Below are positions 24,088-34,797 of a stretch of 64,000 nucleotides of DNA, one piece after another. Under the pieces are notes generated by a model. It saw only the letters and a program-made list of their open reading frames with translations, was not told where the DNA came from and did not search any database. The DNA is from Asterella californica (Eukaryota > Streptophyta > Marchantiopsida > Marchantiales > Aytoniaceae). Made by a program: the position numbers and the translations under genes. The stretch's first letter is position 1, and each line of letters starts with the position of its first letter. Location of the stretch: positions 3,100,001 through 3,164,000 of the forward strand of contig JAYKYS010000019.1 in assembly GCA_036924285.1 (NCBI GenBank), in the 5' to 3' direction.

Positions 24088-26419
24088 CGGCGAACCCAGC
24101 GATAGACCGAATGAAAAGCTAAGAGAGCAGCAGTCTACGGATCAGTGCCGCTCATCCTCCTGCGTATTCTTCCGTGAAGCAAAGCAGAATCCTACTTCTT
24201 CAGCTACTCTGTTCACTCTCCGGACACACCAATTTCAACTCCCATCCTCGACAGTATCCATTCCTCCCTTCGTTCCTTCTTTCCCTCGTCGCATCATCGC
24301 CGTCATTGTGTGCGGCCTCACGAATCCCTCGACAAGTATATTTTGAAGGACCCAAAGTACGAGACACGCTCATGAATATCAACTCAGAATTCCTGTAGTA
24401 CCGTAGATATTTAAACCAAGGTGTACAGATAGAGCGGGGGGAATTTTCTACATGGTATGGGTATGACCAATGGATAAGAAGTATAAAACAACAAAAGATC
24501 ATGTAAAAAGAGAAGGCATACATAGAACGACAAGGTGGGAAAACCCTTTAAAAAAATTAAACAGTAATAATAATACCCTCACTGTGGCATACATAGGGAG
24601 AAAAGAAAGAAAATAGGGACAAGCTCTCTAAATTACTATGTTTGTTTGGCTATCTGATATATTCGTTTTTAGTACTGTCTTAGGGGCTTTTCGGAGCAAC
24701 CGTATACTAAGATCTCTTTTTTTCTTGATGTGAAGAAATTATATAATCATTTTTTTCCATAACGTTTTTCTCGTTAGTGGTTATCTCTTCAATCCAACAC
24801 CTTTTAGCAATTTTTTTAAATGACAGTTAGCAACAAATTAGTAAGAAAGAATTAAGTTGTACTCTCTTTACACTTGTACAGAAACCTTTAACACAGCTGT
24901 AACCGAAATCCACCACCAACTCCATTAGACCGAATGTTTGGACAAATCCTATTTGGTGAAAATATATTCTTTTATATATGTGTGTCTCTAAAGGTATGTA
25001 TAATATGTATATAATTCTTTTAATTTCTTTAAGATAATAATCTTATATATATAATTTATCCATATTTGTCTTTGTAACAAAAACATTCCGTAATTACTTG
25101 TTCTTATAGGTTCATGGACTGCGGTCTTCTTATTATTCATAGTTCTCGCAGGCGTTATCCTCGTGCACGATCTATCACTTATTATTCAGTTGGTACCCCA
25201 CATGATCTTTTTTCTTCTTCTTATCTTCTACCTCCTCGTTCTCTTTTCGTTACTTATGAACATTTTTTCCCTGCTACTGCTTCACATACAGTGAATTCAT
25301 CTTCTACCGGCAGCATATGGCAATCAACACGTGGGAGCAAATTTGTGGTTACATGGCAGGTGAACTTCATCGTCCTTTCTCTGCTTGGAGAACTCCACCT
25401 TTTGCACAGGATTGCTCACTCGGGCAGATCCCGGACTGGTATACGAAGAGTGGGACATACAAAAGGATTATGCATATCGTTTTATCACTTTTGATCTTAT
25501 TCTTGTTTTTTCATTTAGGTTTCAGATATGGTGACACTGACGTCCTCATGGACTACACAGAGATCTCAAAGATGAAATGCTTCTATCATAGCTCGGTTCC
25601 CTCTCGACAAGACCCTCATAGCCACGGCAAGCTATTATTATCACTACAGTGGATTCAAGATAGGCTCTACGTTTGATCAGATTATTTCATATGCAAGCGA
25701 TTCTTACTTATGTTTTTTGAGGATGGGTCCTCTCCACTTGAGTCCCACAAGCACACCTTTGTGTTCTTTTTACTTTGACAGGTTACCTCCTCTTCTTTCA
25801 TCACGCTCTTTGATACACTGGCAAGACGAGATAACCAAATTCTTTTTTCCAAGAGGTTGTACCGTCACACATCTACCAAAGGAGCCAGCTGCGGAGGAGA
25901 TATATGTGTCGTATCCAAGATCGACCTAGGTGGAGATTCTCAACTGTCCATCATGGTGCCTCGATCCATGGCTTAATCCTCTTAGACAATCGGAAGGATC
26001 CTCCTCACGTCTTACAGGTGCACCTTATCTCTCTTTTCATACAATTTCCACTCTGATTCCTTGATTTACATGATACTACAAGGCTACCGTCCTCACCGTC
26101 CGGCACAGTAGACTCCAACATGCGGGCACGATCTGTCCCTATTATTTCATAACAACAGTAGATCCATCTACAGCTCTCTATAACCCTAGCAGTACTTGCT
26201 CCACATCCGATCCCTCCTTCTGTCACTTTGGACATGGATATCTCACTTCAGGCTAGAAGGCCTCGCCAACCAGAGGATCGGCCAGCTGACTCAGCAGGAG
26301 CAAACATATGTGCGCTAATATTATCACTCCGACTTTGATCTCTCTGTTGCACCAAACTCGAGAAGAAGACCTCTCCGCCTCCTCGGCGGCATGAGATCGT
26401 CCGGCCGCCTTCGCTTCGT
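24088..26419. other. Upstream of ZNHIT3-like gene and possible LINE 5' part
   Basis: 24.09-24.4 kb should carry the ZNHIT3-like promoter and 5' UTR. From about 24.5 to 25.1 kb it is AT-rich with no gene seen. From 25.1 to 26.4 kb short + strand frames (for example 25114-25494, 25717-25929) lie just upstream of the LINE endonuclease and may be the remains of its first ORF. I see no zinc knuckle or other motif to confirm this. Confidence 0.35.
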
Positions 26420-26960
26420 TCTAACCTCTGTCCTCATTTCCTCATGGAACATTGCTGAACTTACCTTAACCCATTGCAAGTACGCACTAATGGGGTTTCT
26501 CAAAGCTCATCGCCTTATTTTACTAGCCATTAAGAAACTCGTGTTTTCGCGACTCATTTGCTTTTTCTCATACATACTTATCTTCAGAGTATAACGTCAC
26601 TGCAGCGGATGCACAAGACAAGAGCGGAGGATGAGGATTCTGCTACATAAGGATTATACTTTTCTGGAATCATCTTTTTTTTTTGTCTCACGTGTATATT
26701 CACTTATGCTTCTATAACGACATGTGTAGCCACGGTTTATGCTCCTAACACATCTGCTGATCGTCGGATCTTCTACACCTCTGTGCGGACTACTCTACCT
26801 TGTAGATCTTTGCTTTTTCTTCGGGACTAGAACTCGGTTGAACAACATACGATGTCACGTTGTGGACCAACTCCTCCTTGAAAATCATATTTTGAGATTC
26901 TATATTTTCGCTCCAAAGACGTTCATGGAGAGAATAATGATTTTTTTATCTATTTGGATT
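26420..26960 (+). pseudogene. LINE AP-like endonuclease fragment
   Basis: Frames with SSWNIAEL, then ALMGFLKAHRL, and after a frame change TVYAPNTSADRRIFYTSV and ILYFRSKDVHG correspond to the start and central part of the APE-type endonuclease of plant LINE ORF2 (family pattern: SWN, FLxxHxxDIL, NVYAP). Several stops and frameshifts are present. The fragment ends where a direct repeat beginning TGTCGTGCGCAT starts near 26974. Confidence 0.75.
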
Positions 26961-26966
26961 CTCGAT

Positions 26967-27467
26967 TTTGTCGTGCGCATACACATCGTTGTCAGAGGTA
27001 CACCACACAAACACATAACATATGGACGATGTCTTACACATACACAAGTGTACCACAATAATCTCGACAGAAAAATTACCATCTCCATAATGTCAACACG
27101 ACAACAACTATTATTCGTAAAACGGTCAAGCCAAACCCACTCTATGCACGTAGAGAATCCAGGTTACACTCAACAAGACTATCCACCATAGCCAAGAGCT
27201 TGAAGGCTCAACTCGAAGAACTAAAGCTTTCAAGCCCTACCTGCGAAGTATACCCATAGTGGACTATCCCAAGAACTCGCCCTAACGGCACTAACGGCCT
27301 TATCGGAATTAGTCACTCCGCACTCGACCAACCTAGCCGAGGTGCTAAACTGACGTGATAGCTGTCGTGCGCATCCACATCGCTATACAACATACATCGA
27401 TGTTAGAGATCACCACACATAACATATGAATGATGTCATACACATACACAAGTGTACCACAATCGTC
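26967..27467 (-). repeat. Direct repeats, probable LTR pieces of a gypsy element
   Basis: About 100 bp starting GTCGTGCGCAT near 26974 recur at 27361, including a shared ACACATACACAAGTGTACCACAA segment (near 27040 and 27445). They lie beyond the 3' end of the - strand integrase relic, where its 3' LTR would be. Exact LTR ends are not resolved. Confidence 0.55.
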
Positions 27468-27614
27468 TCCTTAACTGACGGTTAGGTCCCTCTAACTCCA
27501 GATAGCCTCATATCTCAACTATGTGATATACACCTTCGTGAGTGCAACGATCAGGAGGTCGGGTGCTATATCGTCCCATCGTTAGTCACCTGCTGTGATC
27601 TAATCGGTTATCCT

Positions 27615-28390
27615 TGTTATACATCGAGGGCAAACCCATCATCCATTAGAAATGACACGGAGAGGTGAAGTCAAACACGAAATGTGTCAACCTCTCGAAC
27701 AACAATCACACACCAACATACGGGCTGCTCCACCAGTAGACCCACACAACATACACCTCAAGCCCGTACGTACAACTGCTAAGCTTGGATTAACGGTATC
27801 ATCGATGTTGGGAAGATGACATGGTGCACAATTACGCACATGGTCCTTTCGAACAACATCATCACGGCTCTCTAACATGAGTACTCCAGAAGATAACACC
27901 TCACACACTTGTAAAATAATGTGCCATGCGGTCACATCCAACGTTGTCTGTGCAATCTGTTATAGATTGATATAATCATCACGACGGAACTTACGAATTG
28001 ATCGATAACCTCCTCCTCGAATAGTCGCATATCACAACGTGTCTCTATGCTGAGCAATCACTAGGTTCTCAAAAGTCATAGGCATAACTCTCCAAAATGT
28101 CTCAGCTCGTTGAGAACATGCTCTCACTCACATATCCGGATCATCAAGGTTCAGCACCTCAGCAGAATCACGACGAATGACCGAAGGTAGATCTGGTTCT
28201 CAGTCATACAATAAAAAATATGGTGAGAAGGAAGCCAAAGACGCTTGCCGACTAAATCAATAGCGCATAACCAACCATGATAACTGAACATCCTAGTCTC
28301 CCAAATGACTCTTTTGCAGGCCATACTTGTGCAATCCTCTCTTCACCGTCTGAACAACCTTCTCCGCCAAACCATCCACCTAGGGATGAT
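27615..28390 (-). pseudogene. Ty3/gypsy integrase C-terminal relic with PHD finger
   Basis: Reading the - strand, degenerate frames give GLAEKVVQTVKRGLHKYGL (the region around the catalytic Glu and helix of the integrase core), then SRQASLASFSPYFLLY, AEVLNLDDPDM, RVMPMTFENLVIAQHRDTL and RGGGYRSIRKFRRDDY. A long open part (27941-27687) has VRNCAPCHLPNIDDTV. It ends with a Cys4-His-Cys3 pattern: CMLC, VCDCC, then, across two TGA codons at expected Trp positions, HISCL and WVCPRC. This is a PHD finger layout. It occupies the place where chromoviruses carry a chromodomain. Stops make it non-functional. Confidence 0.75.
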
Positions 28391-28459
28391 CTCGAGATGT
28401 AGTCTGATGGAGATACTTCCTCTGCATACTTCTACTCTCGCTTCAAGACTAGGAAAGCA

Positions 28460-29275
28460 TGAGTTCAACTTTGTACATTGGTCTCCATCTCAAGTAACTT
28501 GCTGATACAACCATCTAATATCCATGCTGAGCTGCTCCAATTCTACTCCCACTTGTATTCTCGTCAAGAGAGTACACCGAAAGTAGACAGAGACATGGTT
28601 ACATTACTTTCAACTCATGAAAACGGACAAGGTTTTCCTATTGGATACTCCAACTACTGAGGAAATTCTGCAGGTCCTGCAACAATTACCAAAAGGTAAA
28701 TCCTTGAGACCGGATGGCTTCAACGCCGATGCTCTATTTGCTCTATGGCCGCTGCTTAGAAGTCCTACTGTCAGACAATTTTAGAATGTTGGGAGGCACG
28801 CTCTTTTGCGCCATGGTTCTTACAAGGACTGGTGCAGCTTATCCCAAAGTCCATGCACCCACATTCAGCTCATGATTGGAGGCCCATTATGCTTCTCAAC
28901 ACACGTTATAAGTTGAATGCTAAGGTACTGGTCCTACGGCTTGTCCTCTTACTACCCAGGTTGGTTCCAGTTGAACAACAGAGGTTCATCCAGGGACGTT
29001 CAGCATAGAATTGCATGTTGACTTTCAAGTTCACTCACGACCTACTCCGGTGTCACGAGAGGTCTGTCACAGCTCTCTTCCTCGACTTTGAAAAAGCTTA
29101 TGATAAGCTTTCTCATCATTATCTTCATCAAACTTTACTGGCGCTTGGCTTCGGAGAATATTTTGTAACTCTCCTTCGCGGTCTATCAGCAGGCACCACA
29201 GCTCGTCTCATTCTCAATGGCCACTACACGGCCTCCTTCCTCCTTGCCAAGGGTGTCAAGCAAGGTTGTCCGTTG
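28460..29275 (+). pseudogene. LINE reverse transcriptase fragment
   Basis: Palm and finger motifs of LINE reverse transcriptase are visible in order: LPKGKSLRPDGFNADAL, LIPKSMHPHSAHDWRPIMLLN, RFIQGRS, then in a 96-codon frame FLDFEKAYDKLSHHYL and GVKQGCPL. The YADD box and thumb are absent because the fragment breaks off right after GCPL at about 29275. In-frame stops and a frame change precede the 29015 frame. Confidence 0.85.
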
Positions 29276-30129
29276 GAACCCAATCAAAAGGCTCGTCTTC
29301 CTTGAGAAAGACTCTCCTCGACGACGTTAACTTATAATTTTGAAAAAAAATCCAAAATTTGCAAACTGTGGACACCACACTATGCTTCAAGGTTGAGTAC
29401 ACATTATTACTCAGTGCAAATGGTTCTTCTCTCCCTCCCATGCACTTCTCCCTGCATCCATTCTCCTTCACTCTTTCTTAATCCTCTTATCACGGGCGTG
29501 CTTCCACTTTGCAACACTAGTTCCATCACTATCTTTGATTGTGCCTTTTTCTCTCCCTACCATCTTCTTGATCCTTCTCGTACACTCCCATCTCCTCTTC
29601 TGCAATCCCTCCACGCTGGTACGTTGTCGCGTTGGACGTTTTGCGTGAAGGATGTCCAGGAAAACACGAGGTTCCTGGCTGTGGAGATATTGTGTGTTGA
29701 AACAGAGACAAGACAGAGAAAAACAACCACGAAAACGAATGCTGCGATATATACACTCCCAAATGTATGTACACTGCCGTTTCTTTCTCCTAACAGTAAA
29801 GAACTGATAATCAGACTTGAGCGGTCCGTAACCTACTTCAGAAGCCCTAAAACAAACCCCTGAATCACAACCCCGACCCAAAACCACCGAAGCGTAGCTC
29901 AAAGCAAGAGAAACTTCTCTTTGCTAACAAACAGAGCCACAGCAGTATCACAAGATCCAAACCCAAGTCCAAACCACATCCATGTATAAGCTCTTAGCTA
30001 AAGCTAGCTACCACAAGCTGTATACAACCAACCAGAATTCTAACGAACTCAAAAGAGCAAAACCCGTAGCGAAGAAACCGAAAAAGGCCTATCTGTGGAC
30101 TTCCTCTTTTCGCTGAACGGACTTCAGAT

Positions 30130-31000
30130 GTCGATAGGGTCTCCTCCGCTGACTCCGTTAACCCAAGAAACCTTCAGATCCGACTCCCAACAGCCGAGAT
30201 ATCGCCGATTTTCGGTCGCAGGTGACCGAACCTCCAAAAACTCCTTCCTGCGGCTTAAAACCGCTGACACCGCACAAACGGATCGTCCAAACTGATATCC
30301 GTCTTCGTTGACAGATAGATCTAGCTACCCTGAACCCAACGAGACTCCAAACAAGTCGTTTGGAGTTCCCCTTGCAAAACCACTCGAGAAATTTGGCCGC
30401 AGGTTGCAAAAAACTGACGTAAATCAGCTCCCTGCGGCTCAAACTTGCTCACCACACTCAAACCAACAATCCAATTCACACACGGTCTTCTCCTATGAGT
30501 AGATGAAGACTCCCTGATCGCGTAGGCACCAAGAACAAAGAGCTTGGCTCATCGATCGTGAAGAACAGCCCAACCTCAGGTCGCAAGTGAACGAAAATCT
30601 GATGTAAACGCTTCCCTGCGAGCCAATTTCACTCAGAACTTCCAAACCGCCCGATGAAAACTGGTATCGTCTTCAATTTCCTGTAGAAATCGGTGTTTTG
30701 ATCCCGTTGGATCCAAGGACAGCAAGTTTGGACTCCGGAACGGCCCGAACGGTCCAACTCTCATTCACAGGTAACTGAAAACCTCCAATCTGCTTCCTGC
30801 GTCTCAATTTTCCTCAGTACACACTCCCCGATCCATCTCTTCCCAAACCGTTTGAACCAGTGCGTATCCTGCACAGATCTGAACCCAACGACGCCTTGTG
30901 CGCTTGCATTGGACTCCTAAATCTCCCGAACCGTTCGTTGACAGGTCGCAGGCGCAAGCTAGCCCCTTAAGCACCCCCCTTGCAATAGTCTCTGTACGTA
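30130..31000. repeat. ~183-bp degenerate tandem array (about 5 units)
   Basis: A core with CAGGTCGCAGGTGA and a following CTTCCTGCGGCTCAAA recurs with cores at about 30219, 30400, 30584, 30768 and 30949 (spacing 181, 184, 184, 181). Units are strongly diverged, so the array is old. Confidence 0.75.
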
Positions 31001-31100
31001 CAGTTCTCTCCTGAATACCTGAATAATAAGAAGCAGGCCCCTTGCGTCTTTGATATAACGCCTGAAGCCCTGAATACCCAGTCAGCAAGTAACTAGGAGT

Positions 31101-31425
31101 CTAGCTTGATTTTACCTTCTTTCGAATTGCATAACTTCTTCTCTGGATGTCCAAACGAAGTAAATAATATGCCCATGGAAAGCTGACAACGAGCTCTACC
31201 CATCTATGTGATGAAAGTGAAGATCCGAAGTTGCGCCAAAAGCCCGTAAGCTGGGGCCTAGCTTGTTTTCTCCATCTTTCGAGTCTTGTAACTTTTCCAC
31301 TAGGCGTCCAAACGAAGTAGATGAAGTGCCTATGGAAAGCTGACAAGGAGCTCTATCATCTATGCGATGAAAATGGAGATCTGAGATTGTGCCAAAAACC
31401 CGTAAGCTGGGGCCTAGCTTGTCTT
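31101..31425. repeat. 157-bp tandem duplication
   Basis: CTAGCTTG marks unit starts at 31101, 31258 and 31414. Two full units share TCCAAACGAAGTA, ATGGAAAGCTGACAA and GCCAAAA followed by CCCGTAAGCTGGGGC. Confidence 0.88.
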
Positions 31426-31569
31426 CTCATGAGTGTCTTTGGAGCGACAAGCATCGAAGTTTGAATTTCAGATAGGAGCTGGTCCACGACACGACAACGT
31501 TACATTTCACATTAGTCGACTCGATATGTATTCTTTATTGTCTTTTTACTTGTGCTCTATTTCAACCCC

Positions 31570-32200
31570 AAGCTAACAGATTAAACGACATTTGGGAAAC
31601 GGATTGGTTGGCCAACCACTGGCAATCAGTCTTGACTTTCCTACGGCAAATGTCCTTACACAAGCAACATAATATTTTCCTTTTGAGAATTCTACAACAT
31701 GGGTTTTTTTACTGAAATGCGCATCCAATTGGTAACTTCTACAACTCACACATGCCCGTTTTGTTATTCTACTATGGAGGACACTACTCATATCTTTTTT
31801 CGTTGCAGTTATCACCGTTCTTAATGGATCTCATGCTCTCGGTGATGCCATAACTCCGTCCTACACTACTTCTTGTGCTAGATGAGACCCCTTATCGCTC
31901 CTTTGGGACACTCTCCAAGCACTTCGATCAACGAGGTCAAGATTATATTTAGAGATCCTTCTGATATTCGGACTGCAGCTTTGAACTTACGTTGTGCTAA
32001 ACTATATGCAACTCACACCTCCACCGCTCAGCGAAGTAGTTTCTCTTTAGTCATGTTCTGGAAGTTACTGCAACACACTTTCAGAACTCAAGCTGAGGTG
32101 TACACCTGCAACAATGATCAAGCTTTCTATCATTTCGTTTCTACATGGCTCATTACTACTTTTCCACTTATCTGTAGCAGCTCAGTCTCGCGCTAGAACT
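31570..32200 (+). pseudogene. LINE C-terminal region with zf-RVT-like Cys/His motif
   Basis: After a frame containing WETDWLANHWQSVL, the motif TCPFCYSTMEDTTHIFFRC (31753-31808) matches the Cys-Cys-His-Cys motif at the end of many plant LINE ORF2 proteins. A later 104-codon frame (31882-32196) fits the helical tail that follows. Frame changes and stops show it is dead. Confidence 0.75.
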
Positions 32201-32533
32201 ATAACCATTGCTTTACATTTCATGCAGCTTCTCTTACTCTGTATTTGTCTTTACTGGTCCTAGGTAAGCGTAGATTCGTTCATTGCTTGTTGTCCCTCTC
32301 AATGCTCATTAATAGCATTAGGTTGTCGAGCTCTCATGGACTTTCTCGTCCATGGACTACCAGTTGCTTGCATCCGCCCTTGTACATATCCTCGGTCTCT
32401 TCTTAATATACCACATGGGAGTCCGTTACTGTTGCGTTGGCACTATGGACAAGGCATTCCTTTTTTGTTCTTTTCTCTTCTCATAATATACATCATAAAT
32501 ACACTCTAAAGTGTATTTAGGATATATATATAT

Positions 32534-34797
32534 ATATTGAGACTGTATATTCATGTACACTTAGAAGTGTACATGACACGTAATTTATGAGCTAATCCTT
32601 CTCTTATGAAGTGTTAGTTCTAAATTAATGTCTCAAAGATTATCTACATTCGTCAATAAGATTTTAATTATAGTTGAATAGGTTACAGTTAACTTCGCTG
32701 CGCTTATGGGTTTTTTCTATTTCTAGAGGTCATGTGTTTTGCTCAGCTAAGAATAGTTTAAATTTAATGTCTTACATATAGTAATTTAAATGTAGTGACT
32801 CTAATTTAGATATTTAAATTTAGACTTCAATTTGTCGTTGACTTGGATTAATTCACGAAACCAACCACGGATAATTTAAATTTACAATACAGTAGAACAC
32901 AGAGAGACTGTATATTTCTTTCGCTTCTTTCACTATACAAGGCCGTGGAGAAATTTAGACTCAAATTTGTCGTTGACTTGCATTAATTCACGAAATCATC
33001 CACTGATAATTTAAATTTACACTGCAGTATAACACAAAGAGACTGTATATTTCCCCCGCTTCCTTCACTGTACAAGGCCATGAGGAAGAATATTGGACAA
33101 CTGAGGGCAGTACTAAACAGACTATTTCCTCAGACGACAAGTCATCTATGAATTAAACCATAAGTATTACACAAGCAGGAAAAGAGCAGGAGATAAAATT
33201 GACATCATTCAGCAAATTCTAAATTATATTTTGATCTTTTATGACTAAACTTCTTGGGCGAAAGCGTTTGGTTTGCGTTTTATCGCGTCTATATTCTTCC
33301 TCTATTTAAAAATATAGAAGTGAATACTAAACGTGCATACCATATTAATACTTTTCCTTAAAAAATGTATATCTTCTAAGATTATTATCACTATAAAACT
33401 TTGTGTTCTTTCACGGATTACACCATCCCCTGCAGTACCACGCTTATAAGGAACTGGGTTGTCTACGAGGATCGATATCAGCAGGTCGAGGTTTACCACC
33501 TAACATTGGAATCCCACAAGCCACCCCAGTCCGGTTTGAACCCGGCTCTCATCAAAAGTTAAACCCCTGTAGGTATGAAAGCATGGAAAAGTATATTTTT
33601 CTTCTTCCTCACATTGACTTGAGGTTGATGGAAATATTCACTTTTTCCCCAGAAAGCTTATAAACTTCATTCCAAGATTTTTCAGTTAAAACTAACTAGT
33701 TTGTTAAGAAAATAAATCACTAAATAATTTATCAATAAAATTTCTAAACTGATGACTAAAATATGATTAAATTTTTATGTTATTTTTGCTATTTACTTCT
33801 ATCGCTGATCCAAAAATCGTACCAACAAATATTGTATGGTTTTCCTGCAAAAGTTGCTTCTCTATGCATCCAACTTCGTTACGGAAATTGACTATTGGGA
33901 AATAGTTGTCGTCACCTTTTTTGCAAATAGAGAAGTGGGTGAGGCCTTTTTTAGGCTCTTTGACGTGGAGGCTTTCTGCATCTGGAAGCTGCTACAAGTC
34001 CATGAATTGAATCGCCTTGGCAGGGCAACTCAACCTCACCTCGCAAGGCCCTACTGCAGTCGGCCGTCGTTCACTTCACTAAACTGCTCTGTTCTCTTCA
34101 AAAAGGCGTCTTCGGAGGCAAATATTTAAGGGTGTAATTTGTTAATTTTTCATTTTTCTGGGAAGGGTTAACTAATAAATCAATATTTAGTTAATTAATA
34201 TTTCTTCATTAGTAGTTTTTTGTACCTATATTTTAGATATGTTTTTTTATGTTTTATGTCTATATTATTTTATAAATCTATTTATATTTAATATTTAATA
34301 TGATAAAATTATTTTTTCAATTTATTAACATAATATTAATATCTTTTTTGATAACAAAAAGAGAGCAAAAGTTTCTCAGAAAGTCTTGTATAGTGAAGAA
34401 AGCGGGGGAAATATACAGTCTCTCTGTGTTTTACTGCAGTGTAAATTTAAATTATCCGTGGCTGGTTTCGTGAATTAATCCAAGTCAATGATAAATTGAA
34501 ATCTGAATTTAAATGTCTAAATTATAGTCATTAAATTTAAATTACTATATATAAAACATCAAATTTAAACTATTCTTAGTTGAGAGAAACACATGATCTC
34601 TAGAAACAGAAAAAATCTATAAGCGCAGTGAAGTTAACTATAACCTATCCAACTATAACTAAAGTTTTATTGACAAATGTAGACAATTTTTGAGACATTA
34701 ATTTAGGGCTAACCCTTCCTAAGAGAAAGATCAACTCATAAATTACGTCTCATGTACACTTCTAAGTGTACATGAGGTGAATATACAGTCTCAATAT
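32534..34797. mobile_element. Foldback-type element with ~415-bp inverted arms
   Basis: The left arm (about 32534-32948) and right arm (about 34384-34797) are imperfect inverted copies. Both ends start ATATTGAGACTGTATATTC, followed by a palindrome around CATGTACACTT (32553-32576 and 34751-34774). The subterminal motif GAGACTGTATATT recurs in the same orientation near 32906 and 33041 in the left part, and inverted near 34405 in the right arm. Part of the left arm is directly duplicated (units start 32818 and 32953). The 1.3-kb centre has no recognisable transposase, so it is likely a non-autonomous TIR or foldback transposon. Confidence 0.8.
32818..33085. repeat. 135-bp direct duplication in the left arm of the foldback element
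   Basis: ATTTAGACT...TTTGTCGTTGACTTG starts at 32818 and again at 32953, and each copy ends with CACTATACAAGGCC or a close variant. The right arm has only one copy, so the duplication arose in the left arm. Confidence 0.88.

Larger units (their letters stand above)
29276..31491 (-). mobile_element. LTR-like block inside the LINE
   Basis: The right edge near 31491 reads TGTCGTGTCGTGG on the - strand, the same start as other LTRs in this window. The block is non-coding, about 2.2 kb, similar in size to the LTR at 50777-53068, and contains the AAGTTATG-type motif seen in the other LTRs (near 31130). The left end and target duplication are not resolved. A solo LTR or truncated copy is inferred. 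Confidence 0.5.
26420..32450 (+). mobile_element. Degenerate LINE (non-LTR retrotransposon), split by nested insertions
   Basis: Three pieces of one type of plant LINE ORF2 lie in order on the + strand: endonuclease at 26420-26960, reverse transcriptase at 28460-29275, and a C-terminal Cys/His region at 31570-32200. They are interrupted by a gypsy fragment (about 26970-28450) and an LTR-like block (about 29276-31491). The sequence between the reverse transcriptase motif GCPL and the C-terminal region is missing, so this is insertion plus deletion. Stops and frame changes occur throughout, so it is non-functional. Confidence 0.8.

Noticed and set aside
33403..34129. Small frames inside the foldback element as a transposase
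   Set aside because: Frames of 86 and 97 codons lack DDE or other transposase motifs and are AT-driven.
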